DNA from: Anaerolineae bacterium | GTDB taxonomy: Bacteria > Chloroflexota > Anaerolineae > Aggregatilineales > UBA3940 | NCBI GenBank assembly: GCA_016926255.1 | Contig: JAFGOY010000055.1 | Coordinates: 1 to 64,000 of the forward strand | Direction of reading: 5' to 3' | Length of the DNA: 64,000 bases | In this document: positions 25,376 to 33,551 of the stretch, one piece after another | Position numbering within the stretch: the first letter of the stretch is position 1 | Layout: every line of letters starts with the position of its first letter | Notes under the pieces: generated by a model | Told to the model about the DNA's origin: nothing | What the model saw: the letters and a program-made list of their open reading frames with translations, nothing else | Database searches by the model: none | Translations under genes and position numbers: made by a program

Positions 25376-28300
25376 TCCAACCTCCTCGATCTCGTCATAC
25401 ACGCTCAAAAGCGCCTCTTTCTTTGCGTGGCCTTCCCCGTCGTTCGGGAACACCAGCGGGAACGTCCCCAGGATGTGCTCGAAGTCGTCCCGGCCCAGGC
25501 CGTAGAGATGCGCCACCAGCGCGTCGATCTCGTCCCGCAGCCGCTGGCGCTCTGCCGGGTCGGTCGCCCCCTTTGTCTCGTCCCACGGCTCGCCCATCAC
25601 TTCCTGCCATAGGTCGGCGAAAGCGGGTGTGGTGCAGGTCAGCCGCGCGGCGCGCGGGACGAGCGCGTCGAAGTACGGGTCGCCGGGGGTGAGTCGGGGC
25701 ATTGGGTTTTCGTTTAAAACAAACTGATTTAAGTGCAGCTTTGTTCGAAAACGGATTGAGTAATCAAAGATCATACTATTCAATATGGAGACACAATAAA
25801 TTGCAGTTCGGCTTTCCAGAGTGTTAAGTTCTTGATCATTGAGTTCGCTTTTATAATCATGATCAATATCAACAACTGCCGTATTGATCGTGTTACCTAT
25901 CCCAGCGTCCATAGGAAGCATGGCAGCAATGGTGGTACGTCGATTTGTTGGCGCAGTCACATCACAGATACCAATGCGCCAGCACCGACGCCCATATTTA
26001 GCTTCCTGCTTTTCAATTGCATCTATAGGATCAATATAGTATTGTGCTCTCCACGAATATTGTGGCAAAAAACGCTCCGGTGAAGCAGAGTAGTTCCAAG
26101 TTGCACTTCTTCCATGCCCACTTACCCAGTACGCTACGCGATGATCAAATTGATCTATCATGCGTCCTTCATATACCGGCCAACCCACGACTTTTTCGGT
26201 GAACAGTTTTCTATCACTAGTCATATGAAATTCACTGTTCAAAACGAACTGCCATGAACCCGGCTCATTGAAACCTAGTAAAGGGCCTACATTAAACACT
26301 TTTGTGAGAATATCTATGTCGCGCTGAGATTTTAATTCCAGCACAACATTGTAATGCGGGCTGAAGAATCGTAGTTGATCCATTGTAAGCAATATGAGAT
26401 TATTTCTACCGTTGGCTACTTCGCCAAAACTATCAACGTCAACTGCGTCTTCGACAGTTACCCGAAAGAGAACCGAAAATGAATCTGTGGGAGAGCCTTT
26501 TCTAAATCCTAGAAGTACAAACTTAAATGATGGATGGATGTCTGCGAAAATCCTCTTGTTATTAGCGAAACTAAGTAGATATAGAATTTCACTTTGTTCG
26601 TATAGAAGATTCCGCAGAGGCTGTGTTCCAAGATCGGAATATATGCCTGACGGAATTACAAGCCCTGAAAGCCCACCATTCCGAAGAAGCGAATGACAAC
26701 GTTCAAGGAATAACTTGTAAGTATTTTTATCACTGCCTCCCTGCTCCGTATACTCACCGCTTGTGTCGTAGTAGCTTATTGTCTCCGAATATGCTGTATT
26801 TAAAGACTCCCAGTCTTTTCTCAATACAGGTTCTTGTGAAAAAGTTTCTGCGATTATTCCGTCTGCATCTCTTCGGGAATGCTCTTTCCAGAAAGTTTCA
26901 TCGAATCGGTAGAAAAAGAAATCTCTAAGACTCGGCTTCACGATCTCCCAGGGTGGGTTGCCGACGATCACGTCGAACCCCGCGCCATCGCCAAGCCACT
27001 GCCCATTTTCATCCACAAAGCACTCCGGGAAGGCCGCCGCCCAGTTCAGCGGGCGGCGGGCGTCCACGTCCTCGAAATGCCCGTCGAGGTGGGCGTTGAG
27101 TTTCGCGTTTACCCCCGCCTCGGTCTCCGCGATCTGCTTGATCACCGCCTCGTCGTGCGAGTTTCGCGCCAGTCGCTCGCGCAGCCGCCGCAGGTCGGCC
27201 AGTGCCCCGGCGATTTCCCCGCCGTCGACTCCTTCCGGCAGCCGGTCGAGCGTCCCGATCAGGGCGTTGCCGCATTTGATGTTCTGGTTCAGGATCAGCG
27301 GCAGCTTTTTGTCGCTCCCCATCCGCCGCATGTCTTCCATCGCCCGGAAGATCAGGTTCACCGCCGCCAGTTCCGCCGCCTGCGGGTCGAGATCGACCCC
27401 GTACAGGTGCCGTTCGAGGATCAGGTGTGGGTAGCTCTGGAGATAGGGCAGGTGTTCGCCCGTGTAAGCGTTAATGACTCCTTCGATTTCCAGCAGGCTG
27501 ATCCCCTCCGCCGCCCGTTCCTGCCCGTAGGCGTCGGCTTCCTGCCTGATCCGTGCGATCTCCGCCCGGTAGAACTCGGCCAGCACTTCGTAGGCGTAGA
27601 TCAAAAACGAGCCGGAGCCGCAGGCCGGGTCGAGCACCCGCAGCTTTTCGATCTCGTCGTATCGCTTGCGCTGCTCCCCTTTGATCTTTTCGCCGTCCGG
27701 TTTGCCGTTCGCCGTCCCGTAGAGATAGCGCCCTAATGAGTGATCGACGAGGTAGCGGACGATCACCTGCGGGGTGTAATAGCTGCCCTGCTTTTTTCGC
27801 GTTTCCAGGTTCGAGCGTGTCCCAATTTCCCCGTTCACCTGCACCAGCGCCGTGCCGAGATACTGCTCGTAGGTATTGCCCATGATGTCGGGTGGCATGG
27901 CGCGGTAGCGGGCCTCGTAGAGCTTGTCGACCAGCCGCAAAATCAAATCCTCGTCGAAATCGGCCTCGTGGTCGATGATCTGGTCGTAGGCAAACAGCGC
28001 CGAGTTGTGCTGCTCGTCGAAGCGGCGGAAGAACTGCCGCATCACGATGTTGAGCGAGAAGCCGTAATCGCTGTTGCGGTTCGATTCGATCAGGTTGCGC
28101 AGCGTGCCCGGCTTCAGCACGAAGTGATCTTCGGCAAATCGCGCCACCACCAGCCGGTCGAGGAATCGCTGCACCACGTCCCGCAGTTTTGGCAGGTCGA
28201 CCCGGTCGCTCTCCTCGATGAACGCCCAGCGGTTCGCCCCGTGCCGGGCGATGATCGATTGGGCCAGCAGTTGGCGATATTCGTTGATGAAGCTCAGGTA

Positions 28301-28903
28301 ATCGGCGTCCACGTCTTCGCGGTGGCGCTGGCTGCTCAGCCGGTCGAGTTCGCCGTTCAGGATGCACTCGTAAGAAAGCTGCCACAAATAGTCGAACTGG
28401 GATAAGTAAGCTGCCGGAGTCTCGAAAGAAAGCACCAGCCAGTCGCGCCGGGCGTTGAACAGGCGCAGCTTCTCGAAGTTGGTCAAAATCGCCCAGGTGC
28501 CGTTGTTCTCGAAGGCATAGTTGATCGCCTGCTGTTCCTGCGGGGTGCGGTCGGCGGCCATGCCGGGCAGGGTCAGTTGTCCCGGCGTCACGATCCCGCT
28601 CACCGTTTTGCGGGCCTCTTTGAGTTCCTTGATTACCCCGAATCGCTTCGCCTCGACGAAAATCGTGCCCCCTTCTTCGGGAATCAGCGTCAGGTCGGGT
28701 CTGCCTGCTCCCGTGTGCAGTTCCTTCACATAGCGACCCGGTTCTCTGGTCGGCCAGCCCAATGCTTCCAGCAAAGGCTCGATGAACTGAGTTACCACGC
28801 TGGCCTCGGTCATGTTGTCGCGGGTTTCGTCGTTCAGTCCGTTGTATTTGTCGATCAGTGCTTTGATGCTTTCCTGCGCGATTCGTTGTTCGTCTGAAAC
28901 CAT
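25358..28903 (-). CDS. Type IIG restriction-modification enzyme (Eco57I-like), single chain
   Basis: About 1181 residues combining nuclease, methylase and recognition functions. N-terminal PD-(D/E)xK nuclease: Glu61, Asp70 in GRPDLTL, and FVEAK (Glu84, Lys86). A helical linker follows, then an N6-adenine methylase with motif I VLDPACGSGSFLIY (about residue 421) and motif IV VGNPPWEIV (about residue 649). The C-terminal third is the target-recognition region with the TaqI-like specificity domain. DNA for residues about 657-1062 (25715-26935) is visibly AT-rich against GC-rich flanks, which suggests exchange of the recognition module. No separate methylase or specificity gene is adjacent, as expected for type IIG. 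Target sequence unknown. Flanked by a 547-bp gap with repeated motifs. Confidence 0.88.
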   Translation of the reverse strand: MVSDEQRIAQESIKALIDKYNGLNDETRDNMTEASVVTQFIEPLLEALGWPTREPGRYVKELHTGAGRPDLTLIPEEGGTIFVEAKRFGVIKELKEARKTVSGIVTPGQLTLPGMAADRTPQEQQAINYAFENNGTWAILTNFEKLRLFNARRDWLVLSFETPAAYLSQFDYLWQLSYECILNGELDRLSSQRHREDVDADYLSFINEYRQLLAQSIIARHGANRWAFIEESDRVDLPKLRDVVQRFLDRLVVARFAEDHFVLKPGTLRNLIESNRNSDYGFSLNIVMRQFFRRFDEQHNSALFAYDQIIDHEADFDEDLILRLVDKLYEARYRAMPPDIMGNTYEQYLGTALVQVNGEIGTRSNLETRKKQGSYYTPQVIVRYLVDHSLGRYLYGTANGKPDGEKIKGEQRKRYDEIEKLRVLDPACGSGSFLIYAYEVLAEFYRAEIARIRQEADAYGQERAAEGISLLEIEGVINAYTGEHLPYLQSYPHLILERHLYGVDLDPQAAELAAVNLIFRAMEDMRRMGSDKKLPLILNQNIKCGNALIGTLDRLPEGVDGGEIAGALADLRRLRERLARNSHDEAVIKQIAETEAGVNAKLNAHLDGHFEDVDARRPLNWAAAFPECFVDENGQWLGDGAGFDVIVGNPPWEIVKPSLRDFFFYRFDETFWKEHSRRDADGIIAETFSQEPVLRKDWESLNTAYSETISYYDTSGEYTEQGGSDKNTYKLFLERCHSLLRNGGLSGLVIPSGIYSDLGTQPLRNLLYEQSEILYLLSFANNKRIFADIHPSFKFVLLGFRKGSPTDSFSVLFRVTVEDAVDVDSFGEVANGRNNLILLTMDQLRFFSPHYNVVLELKSQRDIDILTKVFNVGPLLGFNEPGSWQFVLNSEFHMTSDRKLFTEKVVGWPVYEGRMIDQFDHRVAYWVSGHGRSATWNYSASPERFLPQYSWRAQYYIDPIDAIEKQEAKYGRRCWRIGICDVTAPTNRRTTIAAMLPMDAGIGNTINTAVVDIDHDYKSELNDQELNTLESRTAIYCVSILNSMIFDYSIRFRTKLHLNQFVLNENPMPRLTPGDPYFDALVPRAARLTCTTPAFADLWQEVMGEPWDETKGATDPAERQRLRDEIDALVAHLYGLGRDDFEHILGTFPLVFPNDGEGHAKKEALLSVYDEIEEVGLSAFG

Positions 28904-29071
28904 GCTGATGACCTTTGTATACTGGTTTTATCAATTCACCAAGATCGGGCAAATGAGAATCTTCGGCCCGGCTTCACTATTGTAGTGACCCCACTTCCAA
29001 CCGGCAAACAAATCGCGCCATACCTGATCGCCTCCGGGTTTGGGGAATGTATGTTATTACACAATGAGAAT

Positions 29072-29163
29072 CGTGTTACAAAACCCCGGCATTGGCCCGT
29101 TATACCCAGCCCCAAAAACCACGTTACGAAACGTCCATATCCCCAATTTCGTGACGTAACGAA
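29072..29163. promoter_or_regulatory. Repeated CGTTACGAAAC-type motifs upstream of the restriction gene
   Basis: Three related sites: CGTGTTACAAAAC (29072-29084), CACGTTACGAAACGT (29120-29134) and the near-palindrome TTCGTGACGTAACGAA (29148-29163). They lie 170-260 bases upstream of the restriction-modification start, where a promoter would be, and may be operators. No controller (C) gene is seen nearby. The region is open in one minus frame but without coding character. Confidence 0.4.
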
Positions 29164-29339
29164 TATCCGGCCACAGATGGCGAACATAACCAGAACATCT
29201 GTTCCATTATATCGAATCAATTGAAACAAGTCAAGCCCTGCCCGATTGTCGGGTGCATTTCAAGTTGGTGCGATCTGATTCAAGAACCAGCGCATTGGCC
29301 TGATCTTTCGACAGATCGCTGTTCCGATCCCGTCTCGTA

Positions 29340-29406
29340 GGGGCGGGGCTTGTCCCCGCCCAGGGGTCGACCTGTGGTCGACCAGCGGGCACAGCACGCT
29401 GTGCCC
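29340..29406. repeat. Triple palindrome intergenic repeat
   Basis: Three consecutive dyads: GGGGCGGGGCTTGTCCCCGCC, then two copies of GGTCGACC separated by TGT, then GGGCACAGCACGCTGTGCCC. The last is shared with 9709-9731. It sits just past the stop codon of the transporter gene at 29451; the rest of the gap (28904-29450) has no convincing gene. Confidence 0.6.
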
Positions 29407-29450
29407 GTACTGAGCAAATTCCGCACTGAAGTGAAATACACCCCCGATTG

Positions 29451-31202
29451 TCAGCCCCCGAAGATCGAGAAGTGGATCAGCAGCCACAGCGACCCCACCG
29501 CAACGGTGAGCAGCATGGCGGGGAACCCCACCTTGAGAAACTCCATATAGGTGATCCGGTAGCCCGCCCGCTCCGAGATTCCCGCCGTGACCATATTGGC
29601 CGAGGCACCGATCAGTGAACTGTTGCCGCCCATCGCCGATCCGACCGAGAGGGTATAGAACAGCACCATGCTGTCGGCTCCGGGGATGGTACGTGTCAGG
29701 AATCCGACCACCGGCAGCATCGCCGCCGTGAAGGGGATATTGGCGATCACCCCTGAGAGAATCGCCGCCGACCAGACAAGCACCAGCACCGCCGCCAGCA
29801 AACTGTCACCAACCAGCGTGCCAATCGCACCGGCGACGATACTCAACAGCCCCACTTCTTGAATTGCCCCGACCAGAATGAACAGTGCAATGAAGAACAT
29901 CAGCGTCGTCCAGTCGACAACCTGCATCATCGTCTCGACGTCGGGCGCAACCCACAGCAGCATCAGCACCGCGCCGACAATCGCAATGACTGCCGGGGCC
30001 ATGTGGAACTTCTCGCCGATGACGAAGCCGAAGATCATCAACGCAAACACGATCCCGCCCCTGAGCAGCTTTTTCGGCTCTTTGATCTTCCCCGCCTCGG
30101 CCAATCGTTCGAGCAGCGCCTCGCTTAGCTCGCCCCCGGTCGCCTTTGACCAGCCCTTGCGGTAGCGCAGCACCACGTAGATGATCAGCACGGCCTGGGC
30201 CAGCAGCACGCCGACCGTCAGGTTGGCGAGGAAGTCGTTGAAACCCAGCCCGGCATAGGAGCCGATCAGGATGTTGGTCGGGGTGCCGATCAGCGTGGCG
30301 ATGCCGCCCACGTTCGAGGCCATCACTTCGGGGATGAGGAGCGAGATCGGGTTGACGCCCAGCGCAAGGGATATCTGGATGGTGAGCGGGGTCATCAGGA
30401 GCATCGTGGTGATGTTGTCGAGCAGCGCCGAGGTGACGGCGGTAGTACACATCAGGATGATCACCAGCAGCCACACTTTGCCGCCGGAGAGTCGATACGA
30501 CTGGTAGGTGAGCCACTGGAAAATACCGGTTTCTTCGATGGCGGCGATGACGATCATCATGCCCATGACGAGGAAGATGACTTCAAAGTCGACATACGAC
30601 AGCGCATGTTCGAAATCGAAAATGAACAGGCCGGGGATGAAGCGGCTGAACGCGCCGGTCATCAGGACGACGGCGACACCCAGCAGCGCGGCGAGCGTGT
30701 TGTGCAGCAGTTCGGCAGCGATGAAGACCAGCACGGCGACGAAAACCAGCGTGGCGATCCAGAATGCGATGGTAATGTGGCGCTCCAGGACGATCGTCTC
30801 CACGCGGGCGGTCGCGCCGAGATTCAGGCGGGCCAGATCGGCAGAACCGGCATCCCATTCGAAGGCATCGAAATGGGGGTGCTCGATCTCGACGTGGAGA
30901 GAATAAATCTCCTCGCCGGGAGCAAACTCGATGAAGAACGATCCGTCGTCGCAGTGGGTGGGAACCGTATCGTAGGGTTCTTCACTGCCGTTGATCATGA
31001 CGGAAACTTCGGCATCACAGACTGCCTGATCCTGCGCATCCAGCACCACACCCGTCAGGCTGGCCCCATCGCCCTGGGCACTGACCGGGGCCGGGTCGCC
31101 GAACGAGAGGGCCAGCGCGCCGATCAAACAGATCAGCAGCACCAGCAGCAGGATGATCCGGCGAGTTTTACCCTGGATACGCGGAAAAGGGAGCATTGGC
31201 AT
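29451..31202 (-). CDS. ArsB/NhaD-type ion transporter with extracytoplasmic N-terminal domain
   Basis: About 583 residues. A signal-like first helix (IILLLVLLICLIGALAL) precedes about 100 residues resembling a carboxypeptidase-regulatory/Ig-like beta-sandwich (SLTGVVLDAQDQAVCDAEVSV, two Cys that could pair). Then about 11 membrane helices of the ArsB/NhaD ion-transporter superfamily, related to the P/OCA2 proteins: TSALLDNITTMLLMTPLTI and GGIATLIGTPTNILIGS are diagnostic. The family moves anions such as arsenite or exchanges Na+ and H+; the substrate is unknown. The N-terminal fusion is unusual for the family. It is divergent from the membrane protein at 31455. Confidence 0.83.
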   Translation of the reverse strand: MPMLPFPRIQGKTRRIILLLVLLICLIGALALSFGDPAPVSAQGDGASLTGVVLDAQDQAVCDAEVSVMINGSEEPYDTVPTHCDDGSFFIEFAPGEEIYSLHVEIEHPHFDAFEWDAGSADLARLNLGATARVETIVLERHITIAFWIATLVFVAVLVFIAAELLHNTLAALLGVAVVLMTGAFSRFIPGLFIFDFEHALSYVDFEVIFLVMGMMIVIAAIEETGIFQWLTYQSYRLSGGKVWLLVIILMCTTAVTSALLDNITTMLLMTPLTIQISLALGVNPISLLIPEVMASNVGGIATLIGTPTNILIGSYAGLGFNDFLANLTVGVLLAQAVLIIYVVLRYRKGWSKATGGELSEALLERLAEAGKIKEPKKLLRGGIVFALMIFGFVIGEKFHMAPAVIAIVGAVLMLLWVAPDVETMMQVVDWTTLMFFIALFILVGAIQEVGLLSIVAGAIGTLVGDSLLAAVLVLVWSAAILSGVIANIPFTAAMLPVVGFLTRTIPGADSMVLFYTLSVGSAMGGNSSLIGASANMVTAGISERAGYRITYMEFLKVGFPAMLLTVAVGSLWLLIHFSIFGG

Positions 31203-31454
31203 TTCTCCGTTGAAACAACCTGTAGATCAGTCGATAAGTCACAGCGGAAATCCGGAAATTCGTACCGGCACCGGCATCTATTGTACGCGCTCCGGGGCCG
31301 GGGATCAAAGGGAGGTCGGGAGAATGGTGGCTGGTACCGGCCAGCAGGCGTAAGGGTGTTACCTTAGCCTACTACGCGCTATACTGGTGTCAATAACCCA
31401 ATCGGGGGATAGTATTCAGCCCATCGGGCAGCGATCATCCAGGAACGAAAGAGA

Positions 31455-32141
31455 ATGGTCAATAAAACGAAAAAGCGTAAAAGTGGATTCCTGTCCGGGC
31501 AGGGATTTGCGGTATTTATCTTCCTGCTTGGAGCGATGGTAACATTTGTTATCGCGCCGACCTCGGCGGCGAAAAGCACGATGATCCAGGAATCGCAGGA
31601 GATCGACGCGCTGCTGTTCGACTATATCGAACCGGGCACTCAGGTGGTGATCAGCGGCGTGCTGGAAGGCAATCCAGCCGTCGAGGGGGATTTCGTGACG
31701 ATAGCCCCACTGATCTGGACGGTGAACCAGGAATTTGCCAACGGTGCGTGGTTGGAAGGTGGTAAGTTTGTGCCCGAACTTAACGTGATCGCCGGGAGCG
31801 GGACGATCCCTACCGCACAGGGGGTCAACCCGGCATTCAGCGGGCGGCTCCACGAGGTGAAAGACTCGCTGGAAGGCCAGCCGGTCAACGGCGACCGGTG
31901 GGTGCGCGGATTCTATAACGGCGACACGGTAACGATCATCGGGGAGACAACCGCCGACGGGAAACTGCGTCCCAACGAAATCTATGGGGGTAACCGGGAG
32001 CAGATGGTTGACGAACTGTCGCGGCCTTCCCGCGTCTGGCGCTGGATCGGGTTTGGGATCATGGCATCGGGGGTCGGCACGGGGCTGCTCGTGTCGAGGC
32101 GGCGGCGTGAGAGGGAGCGGCAGCGGCAGATGGCGATGTAA
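31455..32141 (+). CDS. Two-TM membrane protein, unknown
   Basis: About 228 residues with AAAGAGA just before ATG 31455. N-terminal membrane helix (AVFIFLLGAMVTFVIAP), an extracytoplasmic domain of about 150 residues containing GTQVVISGVLEGNP and GDTVTIIGETTADGKLRP, and a C-terminal helix (IGFGIMASGVGTGLLV) followed by a very basic tail. The two short beta motifs recall the GIDE-type domain of membrane-anchored proteins, but this is only an inference. A possible -10 (TATACT at 31380-31385) lies upstream. The stop codon is followed by a hemerythrin remnant. Confidence 0.65.
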   Translation: MVNKTKKRKSGFLSGQGFAVFIFLLGAMVTFVIAPTSAAKSTMIQESQEIDALLFDYIEPGTQVVISGVLEGNPAVEGDFVTIAPLIWTVNQEFANGAWLEGGKFVPELNVIAGSGTIPTAQGVNPAFSGRLHEVKDSLEGQPVNGDRWVRGFYNGDTVTIIGETTADGKLRPNEIYGGNREQMVDELSRPSRVWRWIGFGIMASGVGTGLLVSRRRRERERQRQMAM

Positions 32142-32204
32142 GGTCGGTCGGCGGTAGCATGACAAAGTGGGGGGGGATGAGGCAAGCATATGAACTCTGC
32201 TTGA

Positions 32205-32447
32205 AGTGCCCGACAGGACATAGCCAATGCCCTCATCCTCATGGAGCAGCACCGCTGCCCGGCGGCTGAAGCGAACAGGAAAGCCCATGCGCAGTTCATC
32301 GAGATGTTCGGCCAGTTTTATGACCAGTGGCAGGAATCCGAGATCGCCCCGGCGCTGGTGCGGCAGACCTACGTGGGACTCGGAGACTGGATCAAAAATC
32401 ACATCATGGGGATCGACACACAGTTACGGCGATGTGTGAAGGGGTGA
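32205..32447 (+). pseudogene. Hemerythrin-domain C-terminal remnant
   Basis: The open stretch after a stop codon at 32202 encodes about 80 residues with the typical C-terminal half of a bacteriohemerythrin: LMEQHRCPAAEANRKAHAQF, then a helix, then LGDWIKNHIMGIDTQLRR. The His residues in HRCP, AHAQF and NHIMGID match known di-iron ligands (H, H and H/D). The N-terminal helices with the remaining ligands are absent and no good ribosome-binding site precedes the in-frame ATG at 32241. It is best read as a truncated relic left next to the methylase gene; a short expressed peptide cannot be ruled out. Confidence 0.72.
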
Positions 32448-32448
32448 A

Positions 32449-33300
32449 TCAGTAATTCAGCACCACCACCTCGTCGACCGGGCCGCGATTGTCGGCGTTT
32501 GAATTGATCCGCCGCTGCGACTGCACCGTCTCGATCCGGTAGCCTTCGAATAGTTCCCGGACGAATGGCGTATCGGAGTTGCTGAGCATCAACAAACAGC
32601 GCCGCCGGTCGATGTCTTTGAAGATCATCGCCAGTTCGCGCTGATCCTCCGCGCTGAAACCACCCTCGTAGTAAGCGGTAAAATCCGACGTTTCGTTGAG
32701 CGGCACATAGGGCGGATCAAAGTAAACGAAATCGCCTGCCCCCGCATCGCGCATCGCCTCGTTGATAGGCGCAGCGGTGATCGAAACCCCTTGCAGCACC
32801 GCCGACGCCGCCCGCAGGCGTTCTTCGTCGTGGATGGGCGGATTATCATAGCGTCCCATTGGTACGTTGAACTGTCCCTGGCTGTTGACCCGCCACAGCC
32901 CGTTGTAGCAGGTCTTGTTGAGGTAGATCATCCGCGCAGCGCGGGCGACCACGTCCGCCGACTGCGGCCAACCGTCCATCCGATCCACCTCGCGCACCGC
33001 GTAATAATGCTCCTCGCCGTGCATCGCCTGGTGATAGGCAAGCAGGGCCAGCAGTTCGTCGGGCCGGTCGCGCAGAATGCGGTAGGCGTTGATCAATTCC
33101 TCGTTGATGTCGGAAAGGCAGTACTGTCGGGCGATATCGTTGGCCCGTAAATAGAAGAAGACCGCGCCGCTGCCCAGGAACGGCTCGAAATAGGTATTGA
33201 TCCTCTCCTCAGGGAAGAAGACCTGGTACTGCTCGATCATGCTGCTTTTGCCGCCCGCCCACTTGAGAAATGGCCCGGCGGCTGAATCGTTCTCTGTCAC
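32449..33300 (-). CDS. D12-class DNA N6-adenine methyltransferase (Dam-like)
   Basis: About 283 residues. The GTG at 33300 is chosen because GGGGAGGG lies 6-7 bases upstream and the protein then starts right before motif X; an in-frame ATG at 33402 would add 34 unconserved residues. Motifs: FLKWAGGK (residues 11-18), FEPFLGSGAVFFY for SAM binding (38-50), and the catalytic DPPY (195-198). The family transfers methyl from SAM to adenine N6, often in GATC. No partner endonuclease is adjacent, so it is likely an orphan regulator or defence remnant. It ends 1 base after the hemerythrin remnant on the opposite strand. Confidence 0.9.
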   Translation of the reverse strand: MTENDSAAGPFLKWAGGKSSMIEQYQVFFPEERINTYFEPFLGSGAVFFYLRANDIARQYCLSDINEELINAYRILRDRPDELLALLAYHQAMHGEEHYYAVREVDRMDGWPQSADVVARAARMIYLNKTCYNGLWRVNSQGQFNVPMGRYDNPPIHDEERLRAASAVLQGVSITAAPINEAMRDAGAGDFVYFDPPYVPLNETSDFTAYYEGGFSAEDQRELAMIFKDIDRRRCLLMLSNSDTPFVRELFEGYRIETVQSQRRINSNADNRGPVDEVVVLNY

Positions 33301-33487
33301 ACATACCCTCCCCGGTTTACGATCATCATCATACACCGATTCGGCGCGAAAGGATATTCGTGGCGGGATTCCGTCCGTGAATTGCATGAATTTTCTATTC
33401 ATCCCGATTATGTCCCCGCCGCGTTCTAAGCTATACTAGCCCGTAAATATCCGACTGTAAATATTGGTACTGACTGTTGAGTTGGAT

Positions 33488-33550
33488 GTTTCGGCGCAGC
33501 CGAAACTCCCTGGCAATTGAGAACAATTGCCCAATTAAAAAACAATTGCC
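33488..33550 (+). promoter_or_regulatory. murF leader with overlapping alternative hairpins
   Basis: Hairpin 1: GTTTCGGC pairs with GCCGAAAC (33488-33506). Then GGCAATTG (33512-33519) can pair with CAATTGCC at 33524-33531 or with the identical CAATTGCC at 33543-33550, which ends 1 base before the murF start codon. The two pairings exclude each other, and no ribosome-binding site is visible, so translation control is plausible. A possible -10 (TATACT) lies at 33432-33437. Confidence 0.5.
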
Positions 33551-33551
33551 T

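Noticed and set aside
28936-29229. 97-codon minus-strand frame upstream of the restriction gene
   Set aside because: No ribosome-binding site, no recognisable family, and it overlaps the repeated GTTACGAAAC motifs.
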